Assembly (NCBI RefSeq): GCF_029360705.1
Contig: NZ_JARKMX010000014.1
Location: forward strand, 310,001 to 374,000
Reading direction: 5' to 3'
Source of the DNA: Paraflavitalea pollutisoli
Lineage (GTDB): Bacteria; Bacteroidota; Bacteroidia; Chitinophagales; Chitinophagaceae
Length of the DNA stretch: 64,000 nt
In this document: positions 26,361-35,355 of the stretch, piece after piece
How positions within the stretch are numbered: the first letter of the stretch is position 1
How the letters are laid out: every line of letters begins with the position of its first letter
Notes under the pieces: model-generated
Seen by the model: the letters and a program-made list of their open reading frames with translations, nothing else
What the model was told of the DNA's origin: nothing
Database searches by the model: none
Position numbers and translations under genes: made by a program

Positions 26361-29300
26361 TTACATTTTTTTCAATAGCAGATGGGGGAGTATAATTTTT
26401 AGCTCGCGGTTATTCTCTTCTTCATTCCAATAAACCAGAAAATTCACTTTTGCCTCGACAACCTTAAAGCCCAGTCGAACTTGTTCACTTAGTTTTTCCT
26501 TGAATTTCTGAGAATATCTAACAACCAGATCACCTTTATCATTTTTAAGCCCTTCCTCCGCGACCTGTAGGCTATCCCCGCTTACCAACTCAGACACCTG
26601 GTGCTGCACGCGTGCAAAGTATCCCAGGTAAACATGCTTGAGTGTCAGATCGATTGCAATTTGAGCCGGCCCAGCATAGACACGATCATCTTTATAGTAG
26701 TTCGTATGCTCTCCTGAAAAACCTTGTAGGTAATTTCCGTAATAATGAATTGCCAGCATGAATTTAGCCCTGGTCGCTGCGACATAAAAAAGCCTCTTTG
26801 CTTCATCATTCCCGGGATAATAATCTTTTAGCAACAGGAACACATTGTTAAATTCCTTGCCCTTTGCTTTATGAATCGTAGAAACATAAATCACTTCGGA
26901 ATCAATCTTCACAAAATCCTCGATCCTGGATTCAAACAAGAAGGCGTTCAAGTCGCTTTTGTATTTCCGAACCGTATTAACCGATTCAAAGGCATTTATC
27001 ACTGAAAGAGCCAATTCTTTTTTATTACTCCCTCCTATCAGCTCCATCCATTTTCGCTTGGCTACCGCCCATTCTTCCTCCACGATTAGTGGATCGTCAT
27101 TGTGTTGATCGACTAAATCCGTAAAGCACCTCAATTCATACAGTACACTGAGATTGAATGCATCGTTGGTTTGAATGAGCTTGGCTGGCAAGCCCATCTG
27201 AGTTAATAATCCTACCAATAGTTGCGCTTCTTTATTGGTCGTCGTCAACACACAAGTCGATCCTGACAGCGGGGCCTGCTGAATGGCCGATGACAGCGGT
27301 ACAATAATATTTCCATGGAGGTATTCAACAATATCAATTACGCCGTCCGTAGTCTGGATGGCAAAGCAGGGGAAATCTTTTAGCCGATGCTCAATGGTTG
27401 ATACCCAACCATTACAAAAAGACACAATATTTTTTCTGCTACGATAATTGTCAACCAGTTCATGCTTAGTTGCCGTTTTATCGGTAATTAATCGCTGCAT
27501 GTTGGCAGCATCAGCTCCTCTGAACCCATAAATATTTTGATCATCATCCCCTACCAATATGACCCGCATATCTTCGTTCTCCTCCATCAAACAGCTGACC
27601 AGTTCGTATTCATCGGTATTTATATCTTGTGCCTCGTCAACGACCAGCACTGTTTTCGTGATTTTAGATGCCTCGATCTCTTTATTCCGGATCTTGCTCA
27701 CCGTAGTGGCTATAATTTGCTCGGCTGCCGGCAGGTTACCAACCCTCCCGAGTAAATCAAAACAATAAGCGTGAAAGGTCTTTATTTCAATATAATGCGC
27801 AGCATTAGCGATCAACTCGATTAATCGTTTTTTGAATTCAGTAGCTGCAGCGCGGGAAAAAGTCAACATCAGTAACTGCTCATGTTTAACATCTTCCGTT
27901 AGCAGAAGAGATGCCAATTTATGCACCAACACCCTGGTTTTGCCGCTTCCGGGGCCGGCAGCCACAACAATATGCTGACTGGCTGCATCATTGATAATTT
28001 TCAGTTGCGCAGGAGAAAGATCACCAAACAACCTCATAAACTTTTCCGGGGTCAGGGTTCGCCTAATCTCGCTTTGTCTGCTTCCCGGAAAATATTTCGA
28101 CAGAAAAGAAGAATAGTTTAAGCCAAAATAATCGTCTACAAATTGCAAAGCTTCTTTGTAATTCGCGATCATCTTTTTTGCGTATTCCCCAACGATGTGA
28201 ATTTGCTGCACCTTTTGTTCGTAATACAGTTTTAAGCGTTCATAATCGCTTTCCGTATATTGCTTTCGATTGTTCGTTTCGAGACGGTCGATCGTCAGTT
28301 TATTGTAGGCAACCAGGAAGCCTCCTTCAATTTTAAGGGCCTCGATCCTGGACAGGTAAAAGAGCGTATCCTCGATATCATCTATGGTGGCCTTCAACGA
28401 AAACATACCCTGACTCGCCTCGATCATTTCCTTTAACTCCTGGATGGAGAACTCAATCAATACCTCTTCCTGCTTTTCGTCGGGCCTGGTTATTTCGTTG
28501 GATTGCTTAAATAAGTATTCGACGATCAATCTCGACAACAGGTGACGTTTTTCCTGCTTCTCCTTAAATAAGCTCTTTTCGATCAATAAGGTTATTTTGA
28601 CATAATTTTTTGAGGAGGCCTGCTGCTGCCGCTTAATCCAGTTCTTAATCGCCCAGAAATTAAGGATCGTCTTCAGGTTATTCAGGGAACTATCCACCGC
28701 ACCAGCTGCAAGTAGAGATTCATTGATCTCTTTCAAGTGATAGACGTCTTCTTCTTTCAGTATGGCCAGCAACTCCTCTTCTTGCTTCTTTATGGATTCT
28801 ACTATTGATAAGGATTTGTTGACTGATTCCGTTCTTTTGATAAAAGCCGTCAGGTCTTGCGTTTTGTCAAGTATTTTCACCTCCCGCATCAATTCAATGA
28901 CCCTGATCACCTCCTCTTTCACAATCCCCAACTGGTCGGAAATATAGTCAACCCTCGATTCGGCCATTTCTTCGGTCGACAATCGCTTGCTTTTACTGGA
29001 GAATAGCTTTTTAATAATGCGAACGGCCTGTACTTTCTGATGGTCGGAAAACTTTTCTGAGCCGTTGATACGATCAATGGCTTCTTGTGCATTCTTACTT
29101 AAGATACTGCTGGCAAAAACACGTGGCATATTTTGCCCCCGCTTTAGGTATCCGGCATCCTCCAGGGCAGCGATGGCAGTTGTCACCCTCGTTTCAATCT
29201 CATTGATACTATCATCCCATCCTGCTTTTCGGGCTATTTCAAGCGCCGAGTTCGACACCTTTGTTCTCGTTCTGGTCAACTCCTTTATGGCCCTCCAGAT

Positions 29301-31160
29301 TTGATTGATCTCCTTACTGCTTATCTTAGTTTGGTTCAGGAGAATGAAGTGCTTATTCAGGTCTTCTTCGTCAAACAGGATATGACAATTTGCCTTCATC
29401 TTTTCATCACGGCCCGCCCTTCCTGCTTCCTGCATATAATTCTCCAATGAGTCCGAAATATCGTAATGTACCACAGCACCTACATCACTTTTGTCTACCC
29501 CCATTCCAAAGGCAGATGTTGCGACGATAATATCGCATTCTCCAGCCATAAAAGCCTTTTGATTTTGCGATTTCTCATCTTTATTCATCTTACCATGAAA
29601 GGGCCGCGCATCAAAACCGTCCTCAGCCAATCGTTGCGAAAGCTTGTTGGCTCTTTTTGTCCGGGAAACATATACAATGGATGCGTTGGTCTGACTTTCG
29701 AGGATACCTCGCAACTGGTTGTATTTATCCTCTTCAGTGGCGTTGGGATGGACAGCATAGGCTAAATTGGTTCTGGACGCATTGGCCCTAAACAACAGTA
29801 ACCTGAGTTGCAGCTTCTCCTGGAAATAGGTAAGAATATCTTCAATCACTTTTTGCTTGGCAGTGGCTGTAAAACAGGAAACGGGAATAGGATACTCCAG
29901 GTTTTTCTTTTCTTGCAGGGTCTTGATAAAATCTCCAATGTACAAATAGTCTACCCTGAAGTCCTGCCCCCAGGACGAAAAACAATGCGCCTCATCGATA
30001 ACAAACCGGGCAATTTTTCGCTTTAACAACAATCGTTCAATGGTAATAGACCTGAGTGATTCCGGCGATATGTACAAAAGACTGGCAAGCCCATTTTCAA
30101 CCCTTTCAATCGCCTTACTGCGCTCAATGGGATCGAGCAAGCCGTTTATGGTCACAGCAGCTGTAATGCCTTTTTTCTCGAGGTTGTCCACCTGATCCTT
30201 CATCAACGATTGCAAGGGAGAAATGACAACGGTCAACGCTCTCGCATTCTCTCCGCTCATTAAGGCGGGAATTTGAAAGGTAATGGACTTTCCACCGCCG
30301 GTAGGGAATATGGCCAATAAGGACTTTCCATGAATAGCTGCGCCAACCGCATCTGCTTGCAAGGGTTGATCGCCATAGCTTCGAAACCCATCAAACCCAA
30401 AATGCCTTTTCAGGCTGAGCAAAGGATCCAGGGCCAATTTGCAATAGCTACAACCGGTTACGCAGGGGGAATTCCCCAACAAAAAAAGATACCTTTCTAC
30501 TGCCGGATAGTTTCGCAATACCCAGGGGGGAGAAATGGAAAATCGATCTTCACAGTTCAACAGCGTTAAGGCATATGCCAGCGAAACCGGGTCGCTGGCC
30601 ATTAACGCGTCAACATCACATTGACCACAAATTTTGTTGTAAAAATATTCCCTGATGAAGCTCCCCACATCATCCGGTACCTTAGGTGCATACTGAAGGC
30701 ATTTAAAGAAGTTTCGGAAGTTTTTATCCTCCGCTAAAAGTGCGTATAGAATAGTTTTAAAAACATCGTCCAACTGGCCAAACGCGGCTATTTCATCGAA
30801 AAACAGGTCTCTTGCCTTAGCAGAATCGTTTACCGGATTGTTATTATTTTCCGGATCGAGTTTATCATCTTTAAGTAAATGGTGGTAGGGGCTTTTAGGA
30901 AACAGTAATGGAGAAAGCGGCAAGGTGTCGATGGTCCTGTCTAGGCCCCAGCCAGGGTCACCTAATTGTTTTTGTAAATAGACCAGGTCATGAGCGATGA
31001 TATTGTGTCCACAGAGAAAATCGGCAGGCTGCGTAAAGGCGACGAACTCATTGAGCATATTTCTGTGAAATACTGCCCCACTTGATAGTACGCACCCAAT
31101 GTCAAGTATTTGCTCACTTTTCGGGCTAACCTCAATATCAAAAAAAGCAGTTAGATTCAT
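26361..31160 (-). CDS. Exonuclease-RecQ-UvrD fusion helicase/nuclease, 1599 residues
   Basis: An N-terminal DEDD exonuclease domain (about 1-125) has D8-I-E10, H52-N53...D58 and D112 in NNPVNDS. A linker carries C178-GQ-C181 and C233-VTG-C237-SY-C240. A RecQ helicase follows (about 250-700): Q-motif FGFDGFR, Walker A PTGGGKS (286-292), DEAH in VIDEAHCFSSWG, TATAK and QEAGRAGRDEK, then winged-helix-like and helical regions. The last 530 residues are a UvrD/PcrA helicase with AGPGSGKTR, VVDEAQD, GDDDQNIYGFRGA, STIHKAKGKEF and YVAATRAK. Both helicases keep all key motifs, so both should be active. It is a single gene, A+T-rich relative to its neighbours. A role in DNA repair or in defence against foreign DNA is possible but not shown. 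The promoter is unclear; TTTG-N20-TACATTAG about 70-100 bases upstream is weak. Confidence 0.9.
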   Translation of the reverse strand: MNLTAFFDIEVSPKSEQILDIGCVLSSGAVFHRNMLNEFVAFTQPADFLCGHNIIAHDLVYLQKQLGDPGWGLDRTIDTLPLSPLLFPKSPYHHLLKDDKLDPENNNNPVNDSAKARDLFFDEIAAFGQLDDVFKTILYALLAEDKNFRNFFKCLQYAPKVPDDVGSFIREYFYNKICGQCDVDALMASDPVSLAYALTLLNCEDRFSISPPWVLRNYPAVERYLFLLGNSPCVTGCSYCKLALDPLLSLKRHFGFDGFRSYGDQPLQADAVGAAIHGKSLLAIFPTGGGKSITFQIPALMSGENARALTVVISPLQSLMKDQVDNLEKKGITAAVTINGLLDPIERSKAIERVENGLASLLYISPESLRSITIERLLLKRKIARFVIDEAHCFSSWGQDFRVDYLYIGDFIKTLQEKKNLEYPIPVSCFTATAKQKVIEDILTYFQEKLQLRLLLFRANASRTNLAYAVHPNATEEDKYNQLRGILESQTNASIVYVSRTKRANKLSQRLAEDGFDARPFHGKMNKDEKSQNQKAFMAGECDIIVATSAFGMGVDKSDVGAVVHYDISDSLENYMQEAGRAGRDEKMKANCHILFDEEDLNKHFILLNQTKISSKEINQIWRAIKELTRTRTKVSNSALEIARKAGWDDSINEIETRVTTAIAALEDAGYLKRGQNMPRVFASSILSKNAQEAIDRINGSEKFSDHQKVQAVRIIKKLFSSKSKRLSTEEMAESRVDYISDQLGIVKEEVIRVIELMREVKILDKTQDLTAFIKRTESVNKSLSIVESIKKQEEELLAILKEEDVYHLKEINESLLAAGAVDSSLNNLKTILNFWAIKNWIKRQQQASSKNYVKITLLIEKSLFKEKQEKRHLLSRLIVEYLFKQSNEITRPDEKQEEVLIEFSIQELKEMIEASQGMFSLKATIDDIEDTLFYLSRIEALKIEGGFLVAYNKLTIDRLETNNRKQYTESDYERLKLYYEQKVQQIHIVGEYAKKMIANYKEALQFVDDYFGLNYSSFLSKYFPGSRQSEIRRTLTPEKFMRLFGDLSPAQLKIINDAASQHIVVAAGPGSGKTRVLVHKLASLLLTEDVKHEQLLMLTFSRAAATEFKKRLIELIANAAHYIEIKTFHAYCFDLLGRVGNLPAAEQIIATTVSKIRNKEIEASKITKTVLVVDEAQDINTDEYELVSCLMEENEDMRVILVGDDDQNIYGFRGADAANMQRLITDKTATKHELVDNYRSRKNIVSFCNGWVSTIEHRLKDFPCFAIQTTDGVIDIVEYLHGNIIVPLSSAIQQAPLSGSTCVLTTTNKEAQLLVGLLTQMGLPAKLIQTNDAFNLSVLYELRCFTDLVDQHNDDPLIVEEEWAVAKRKWMELIGGSNKKELALSVINAFESVNTVRKYKSDLNAFLFESRIEDFVKIDSEVIYVSTIHKAKGKEFNNVFLLLKDYYPGNDEAKRLFYVAATRAKFMLAIHYYGNYLQGFSGEHTNYYKDDRVYAGPAQIAIDLTLKHVYLGYFARVQHQVSELVSGDSLQVAEEGLKNDKGDLVVRYSQKFKEKLSEQVRLGFKVVEAKVNFLVYWNEEENNRELKIILPHLLLKKM

Positions 31161-31332
31161 GCCAATGTGATAATTCGGTGATTTGAAATACCTCTACCTA
31201 TTCATTACCAACAATTTAAGCACACAATTACTAATGTAAGACTTTATACACGAATAATCAAACGATACCGGCCACTTTCTGTAACGGTAACCGACGGGTG
31301 CAAGCGTATTTTACAATACCAGATGCATAAAA

Positions 31333-31359
31333 AAAGGTCAGCCGCTATGGCTAACCTTT
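31333..31359 (-). terminator. Terminator of the decayed PepSY gene
   Basis: AAAGGTCAGCC and GGCTAACCTTT pair with one mismatch around five bases, and on the minus strand the stem is followed by a run of Ts. It lies 30 bases beyond the stop of the PepSY remnant and still looks intact. Confidence 0.65.
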
Positions 31360-31388
31360 AAATGCCCGTATCAGTTCAGTTCAATTCA

Positions 31389-31606
31389 TCACTTACTCCT
31401 ACTTGTACTTGTTTTCTTGCTTCCACTCCCCTTATTACTCCTCCCCCACCAGATATAAAACCCGGTGATGGGCGGTCCGGCGCAGATAAAACTCACCAGA
31501 AACATCAGGATACGGCCGGGCATACCGGCAATGGAGCCCGCATGGATATCGTAATTCATGCTGCGCAGCTTCACGCCTTTCATTCGATCCTTGTAATAAG
31601 TGGTTG
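31389..31606 (-). pseudogene. C-terminal remnant of a PepSY-TM protein
   Basis: The frame ends with about 70 residues that match the C-terminus of PepSY-TM proteins: LRSMNYDIHAGSIAGMPGRI followed by a membrane helix (LMFLVSFICAGPPITGFYIW) and a basic tail WWGRSNKGSGSKK. The frame is open to 31703 but upstream residues do not look like the family, and the remaining 400 or so residues are missing. The hydrophobic frame LFVWAGGLFVLAS (about 31678-31716) may be further debris. It is therefore a truncated gene, not a small functional one. A full-length PepSY-TM gene is present at 4786-6390, but this remnant is not a copy of its end. Confidence 0.7.
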
Positions 31607-31802
31607 ACAAGTTATTACCCGTATGTTGAAGGAGACGAAAACGGGAAAATTCAAACAGGCTAACATTTGTTAAGAAGCCAGCACAAACAGCCCTCCGGCC
31701 CACACAAACAGTTGTTGATGTAAAATCGGGGGCAGCCGATCCAGCCGAAAACCTACAGGCCCAACATTAGCTTATTTTTATCGTATCATAACCATTCCAG
31801 CC

Positions 31803-33047
31803 ATGAAGCCACTTTTGATTATCCTCTTGCTGACGCCACTCTTGCAAGTCATGGGACAAACATCCACGCCCGACTATCCGGGCTTCATGCAGGCAGCAAC
31901 AGAAAATAAATATGCAGACTGTATCCGGCTGGGAAGAGACCTTGTTCCATATACCCGGCACCCCAATATATTGTATAAGCTTGCGGAATGTTATTGCCAG
32001 GCAGACAGTATGCAACAAAGCCTTCGCCTGCTGGAGGAACTGGCGGATAAAGGGCTGCCTTACCGGGTGAATGAAAACCCCAAACTGGCGATGCTTACCA
32101 GCCGCTCAGCCTTTGCCCCTATTGCTGCCCGGTTTACCGCGAATGGTAAAGACATACACCGCAGTGCAGACGCCTTCAGGCTCAACGATGCGCAACTGAT
32201 TCCCGAAGGCATCGCTGCAACTGGTGATGGGCAGCGCTTTTTCCTTGGCAGTCTTGCGCAAAGCAAGGTGGTGGATCACACGATGAACAACGGCCAGCAA
32301 AAGGACCTGGTATCCAACGGGCAATATGGCCTGTGGATGGTGGTAGGGATGAAAGTCAGTGCCGACAACAAGACCTTGTGGCTCTGCAGTGCTTCGGAGC
32401 GGGATAGCAGTAACGGCTATGCAGGCATATTCGGCATCGAGCTGGCGACTGGTAGATTGGTGAATAAATACACCCTCGACAATAAAGCAGGTCCGCACCT
32501 GTTCAATGACCTGGTGACCACGGGAGATAGCTTGTTATATTATACAGATAGCAAGGCAGGCAACGTTTATAAGCTACAGCTGGCATCCGGTCGCATGACC
32601 GCCATCGCCAATGGGTTTACTTACCCCAATGGCATCGCCCGGAACGATTCTTCTACAGTCCTTTATATAGCAGATTTCAACGGCATCAAAAGGATCGACC
32701 TGACAAACAATACGACAGAGCCGCTCGATAGCCAGGTACCTACCTTCCTGCACCAGATCGATGGATTGTATTATTACAACAATTCGCTGATCGCGATACA
32801 GGACTCGGGCAACAACGACGATCGAATCGTTCGGTTTTACCTCGATGCCGCAGGACGACATATCATCCGTGTAGAGGTGCTGCAATCTTATCATCCCGAT
32901 TTCATCCTGCCGACGACCGGTGTGATTGTAGGTAACGACTTTTATTACATTGCCAACAGTCAACTGCGCAACCTGCAGCCAGATGGATCGCTGACCAATG
33001 CCGCGACGCTAAAGAGGCCGCTGATCAAGCGATTGAGGTTGGAGTAA
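31803..33047 (+). CDS. Secreted SMP-30/NHL-type beta-propeller protein
   Basis: The 414-residue protein has a signal peptide (MKPLLIILLLTPLLQVMGQ), a short TPR-like helical part (about 28-95, NILYKLAECYCQADSMQQSL) and a propeller domain with SMP-30/gluconolactonase-like repeats (PEGIAATGDGQRFFLGSL, GPHLFNDLVTTGDSLLYYTD, YPNGIARNDSSTVLYIAD). The Glu of PEG, the Asn of FNDL and the Asp of YIAD correspond to metal ligands in the family. It may bind or hydrolyse a lactone-like substrate in the periplasm; the substrate is not known. A TATTTTTA element (about 31774-31781) is a weak -7 candidate. Confidence 0.75.
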   Translation: MKPLLIILLLTPLLQVMGQTSTPDYPGFMQAATENKYADCIRLGRDLVPYTRHPNILYKLAECYCQADSMQQSLRLLEELADKGLPYRVNENPKLAMLTSRSAFAPIAARFTANGKDIHRSADAFRLNDAQLIPEGIAATGDGQRFFLGSLAQSKVVDHTMNNGQQKDLVSNGQYGLWMVVGMKVSADNKTLWLCSASERDSSNGYAGIFGIELATGRLVNKYTLDNKAGPHLFNDLVTTGDSLLYYTDSKAGNVYKLQLASGRMTAIANGFTYPNGIARNDSSTVLYIADFNGIKRIDLTNNTTEPLDSQVPTFLHQIDGLYYYNNSLIAIQDSGNNDDRIVRFYLDAAGRHIIRVEVLQSYHPDFILPTTGVIVGNDFYYIANSQLRNLQPDGSLTNAATLKRPLIKRLRLE

Positions 33048-33053
33048 AGACAT

Positions 33054-33845
33054 TTACCGGGCAGCTTGCGCCAGTGCCGCCACTTCTACGAACGGGGCCA
33101 CCAGGATCTGTGATTTATTTTGTTGCAGGAATTGAATCAGTGCGCGGTGTGCGGCTGCCGATACATTGATCGAGTGATCACCCCCTACACCGTGAAATAC
33201 AAAAACTAACATAGAGCGGTTAGTCATTGCTTTTTTGACGGCAGCGATCAATTGGTCGCCGGTGTTGTTGACTGCACTGAACCACTCCACCGGCACCTTG
33301 CCAAAGCCATTGACCGCGTTGGCATCGGGTGTACCATCCCGAAATGCTACAAACTGGTCTTTGAGCCCATACAGATAAGAGGAGTCCTGCACTTTTGTAT
33401 CGCCGCAGGGACAAGCCATTGTCCGCTTCTTTTTACCATCGGTGGCTTCCAGCGCCGCATTGTTCATCCGCACTTCATCCATCATGCGACGCAGCGTATA
33501 GTTGTTGAGATCATAATCCACAGGCACCCATTCGCGGCCGGGGCGTTTGCCATAACAGGGATGAAACAAGGTATGGTTGCCCAGTTCATGTCCATTGGCC
33601 GCCGCTTTGCGCCATTCGGGAATCCGTTTGGTAAAGGCAGCCGATGATCCGATCAGGTAAAAGGTTCCTTTCAGTCCGGCGGAATCCAGGGTAGGAATGA
33701 CCTGGTCGAGGTGAATATTCAAAGCATCATCGTAGCTAAGCACGACGGCACATTGTTTGTTCTTCCAGGGAGAAGGAGCCTGTGCGCAGGACAACAGGCT
33801 GTTGCCCAGCAGGCAACCGAACAGGATGGCTCTTGCAATCAGCAT
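33054..33845 (-). CDS. Polysaccharide deacetylase family protein, secreted
   Basis: The 263-residue protein has a signal peptide (ARAILFGCLLGNSLLSCAQA; the Cys could also be a lipobox). NodB motif 1 is AVVLSYDDALNIHLDQVI, with the catalytic and metal-binding Asp pair; motif 2 is HELGNHTLFHPC with the H-x-x-x-x-H metal ligands; VFHGVGGDHS is close to the last motif. It would remove N- or O-acetyl groups from a polysaccharide outside the inner membrane. It converges on the propeller gene with 6 bases between stops. Confidence 0.88.
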   Translation of the reverse strand: MLIARAILFGCLLGNSLLSCAQAPSPWKNKQCAVVLSYDDALNIHLDQVIPTLDSAGLKGTFYLIGSSAAFTKRIPEWRKAAANGHELGNHTLFHPCYGKRPGREWVPVDYDLNNYTLRRMMDEVRMNNAALEATDGKKKRTMACPCGDTKVQDSSYLYGLKDQFVAFRDGTPDANAVNGFGKVPVEWFSAVNNTGDQLIAAVKKAMTNRSMLVFVFHGVGGDHSINVSAAAHRALIQFLQQNKSQILVAPFVEVAALAQAAR

Positions 33846-33981
33846 GACATGGGGTGAATTTGATAAGTGGCTAAGTTACGGATTAGTGTCAACATAGCCG
33901 GTAGGCTTCCGGCCGCCTTGTCCGAATACGTGATAGACGCTACCGTTAAATCAATTACATTTATAGCCTCATTCAACCGCC

Positions 33982-34452
33982 ATGACCTACAACGAACAAC
34001 TCGCCGACCGGGTACGGGAAATGATCGCCGCTACCGAAAACAACATCGTGGAAAAACGCATGTTTGGCGGCCTCTGTTTTATGGTCAACGATAAGATGCT
34101 GGCTGGCATCGAGTCTGAAAGAATGATGTTGCGCGTAGGGCCCGATGCCTATGAGGAAGCACTGGAAAAAGAAGGATGTACCCCCATGGATTTCACGGGC
34201 AAGGTGATGAAAGGATATGTTTTTGTAGACGCCGATGCCCTGGCGACCAACAAACAATTGTCGTGGTGGATTGGCATCACACTCAAATTCAACAAAGTTG
34301 CCAAAGCCTCGAAGAAGAAAACACCGGCCGCCGCGAAAAGCTCCCCCGGTAAGCAGGCAACGAAATCACCCACAGCGTCGGGCAAGCAGAAGACATCCAA
34401 TAAGCACATTCAGCCAACAGCTTCCACATCAAAATCCCGCAACAAGCGATAG
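33982..34452 (+). CDS. TfoX N-terminal-domain protein with basic tail
   Basis: The 156-residue protein has a TfoX/Sxy N-terminal domain (about 1-105): VEKRMFGGLCFMVNDKMLAG, LRVGPDAYEEAL and GKVMKGYVFVDADAL. The C-terminal 45 residues are Lys/Ser/Thr/Ala-rich (KKKTPAAAKSS...), low-complexity and strongly basic, which suggests nucleic-acid binding. The TfoX C-terminal domain is absent. Full-length TfoX regulates competence in gammaproteobacteria, but stand-alone N domains in Bacteroidota have no assigned role. Confidence 0.85.
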   Translation: MTYNEQLADRVREMIAATENNIVEKRMFGGLCFMVNDKMLAGIESERMMLRVGPDAYEEALEKEGCTPMDFTGKVMKGYVFVDADALATNKQLSWWIGITLKFNKVAKASKKKTPAAAKSSPGKQATKSPTASGKQKTSNKHIQPTASTSKSRNKR

Positions 34453-34507
34453 CCATTTCCGCAAGAATCGGGTTTCCCGCACCAACACAGGCTGGTAGTT
34501 TCGCACC

Positions 34508-35221
34508 ATGGAAACCATTATCAGTACAATCAATAACGCCAACTGGGAGGCTGCCACCCAAGACCTGCACCAGCAGGGATATGCCCTGTTGCCCGGCCTG
34601 CTCGATGCGGCCGATTCCCAACAATTGATCGATCAATACCAGCAGCCCGCCTTGTTCCGTAAAACCATTGCTATGGAACGCTACCGGTTTGGCCTTGGCG
34701 AATACAAATACTACCAATACCCCCTACCCGATCTGCTGCAACAAATACGGCAATCGATCTATCCGCACCTGGCTCCTATCGCCAATGCCTGGATGAAGGC
34801 GCTAACGATCGACCAGCAATATCCAGCCACGCTGGAAGCATTGCACGTTGCCTGCCGGCAACATCAACAGATCCACCCCACCGTATTGATACTGCAATAT
34901 GGCCCGGGTGGCCACAACACGCTGCACCAGGATCTATACGGCGATGTCTTCTTTCCTATCCAACTGGTGATGTTCCTGAATGAAGCCGGCAAGGACTATA
35001 CCGGGGGTGAATTTGTATTGACCGAACAGATCCCGCGTGCCCAATCCAAAGCCATCGTACTCACCCCCAAGCGAGGCGACTTCCTCCTGTTTACCACCAA
35101 TTTTCGGCCGGTCAGGGGCAGCAAAGGGTATTATCGGGTCAATATGAAACATGGCGTCAGTGCCGTACACAGCGGTCGCCGGTATACCCTGGGCATTATC
35201 TTCCATGACGCACAAAGCTGA
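34508..35221 (+). CDS. 2OG-Fe(II) oxygenase superfamily protein
   Basis: The 237-residue protein has the double-stranded beta-helix metal-binding set HQD (in TLHQDLYGD) and a distal His in MKHGVSAVHSGRRYTLGII, where the Arg would hold 2-oxoglutarate. NEAGKDYTGGEFVLTE and PKRGDFLLFTT are typical of prolyl-hydroxylase-like members. It is cytoplasmic by lack of a signal. A TAGTTTCG element (34494-34501) ends only six bases before the ATG, so the message may be almost leaderless. Substrate unknown. Confidence 0.85.
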   Translation: METIISTINNANWEAATQDLHQQGYALLPGLLDAADSQQLIDQYQQPALFRKTIAMERYRFGLGEYKYYQYPLPDLLQQIRQSIYPHLAPIANAWMKALTIDQQYPATLEALHVACRQHQQIHPTVLILQYGPGGHNTLHQDLYGDVFFPIQLVMFLNEAGKDYTGGEFVLTEQIPRAQSKAIVLTPKRGDFLLFTTNFRPVRGSKGYYRVNMKHGVSAVHSGRRYTLGIIFHDAQS

Positions 35222-35355
35222 TGGCCCTACCCAAACTACCCAATCACCGCAGGCAGTGGCTGCGGTTCATCCTTTATTCCGACGTTCTGTACAGTAATTG
35301 CCGGGAATGCGCATCGCGTCTGTTATCTTCATAGCCTCCAAAACTACCAACAGTT

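Noticed and set aside
26361-31160. Frameshift joining two separate helicase genes
   Set aside because: The frame is open through all 1599 codons with no break, and both helicase parts carry all motifs, so it is a true fusion.
31389-31703. 104-residue functional small gene
   Set aside because: The last 70 residues match only the end of PepSY-TM proteins and the rest of the family is absent, so it is treated as a remnant.
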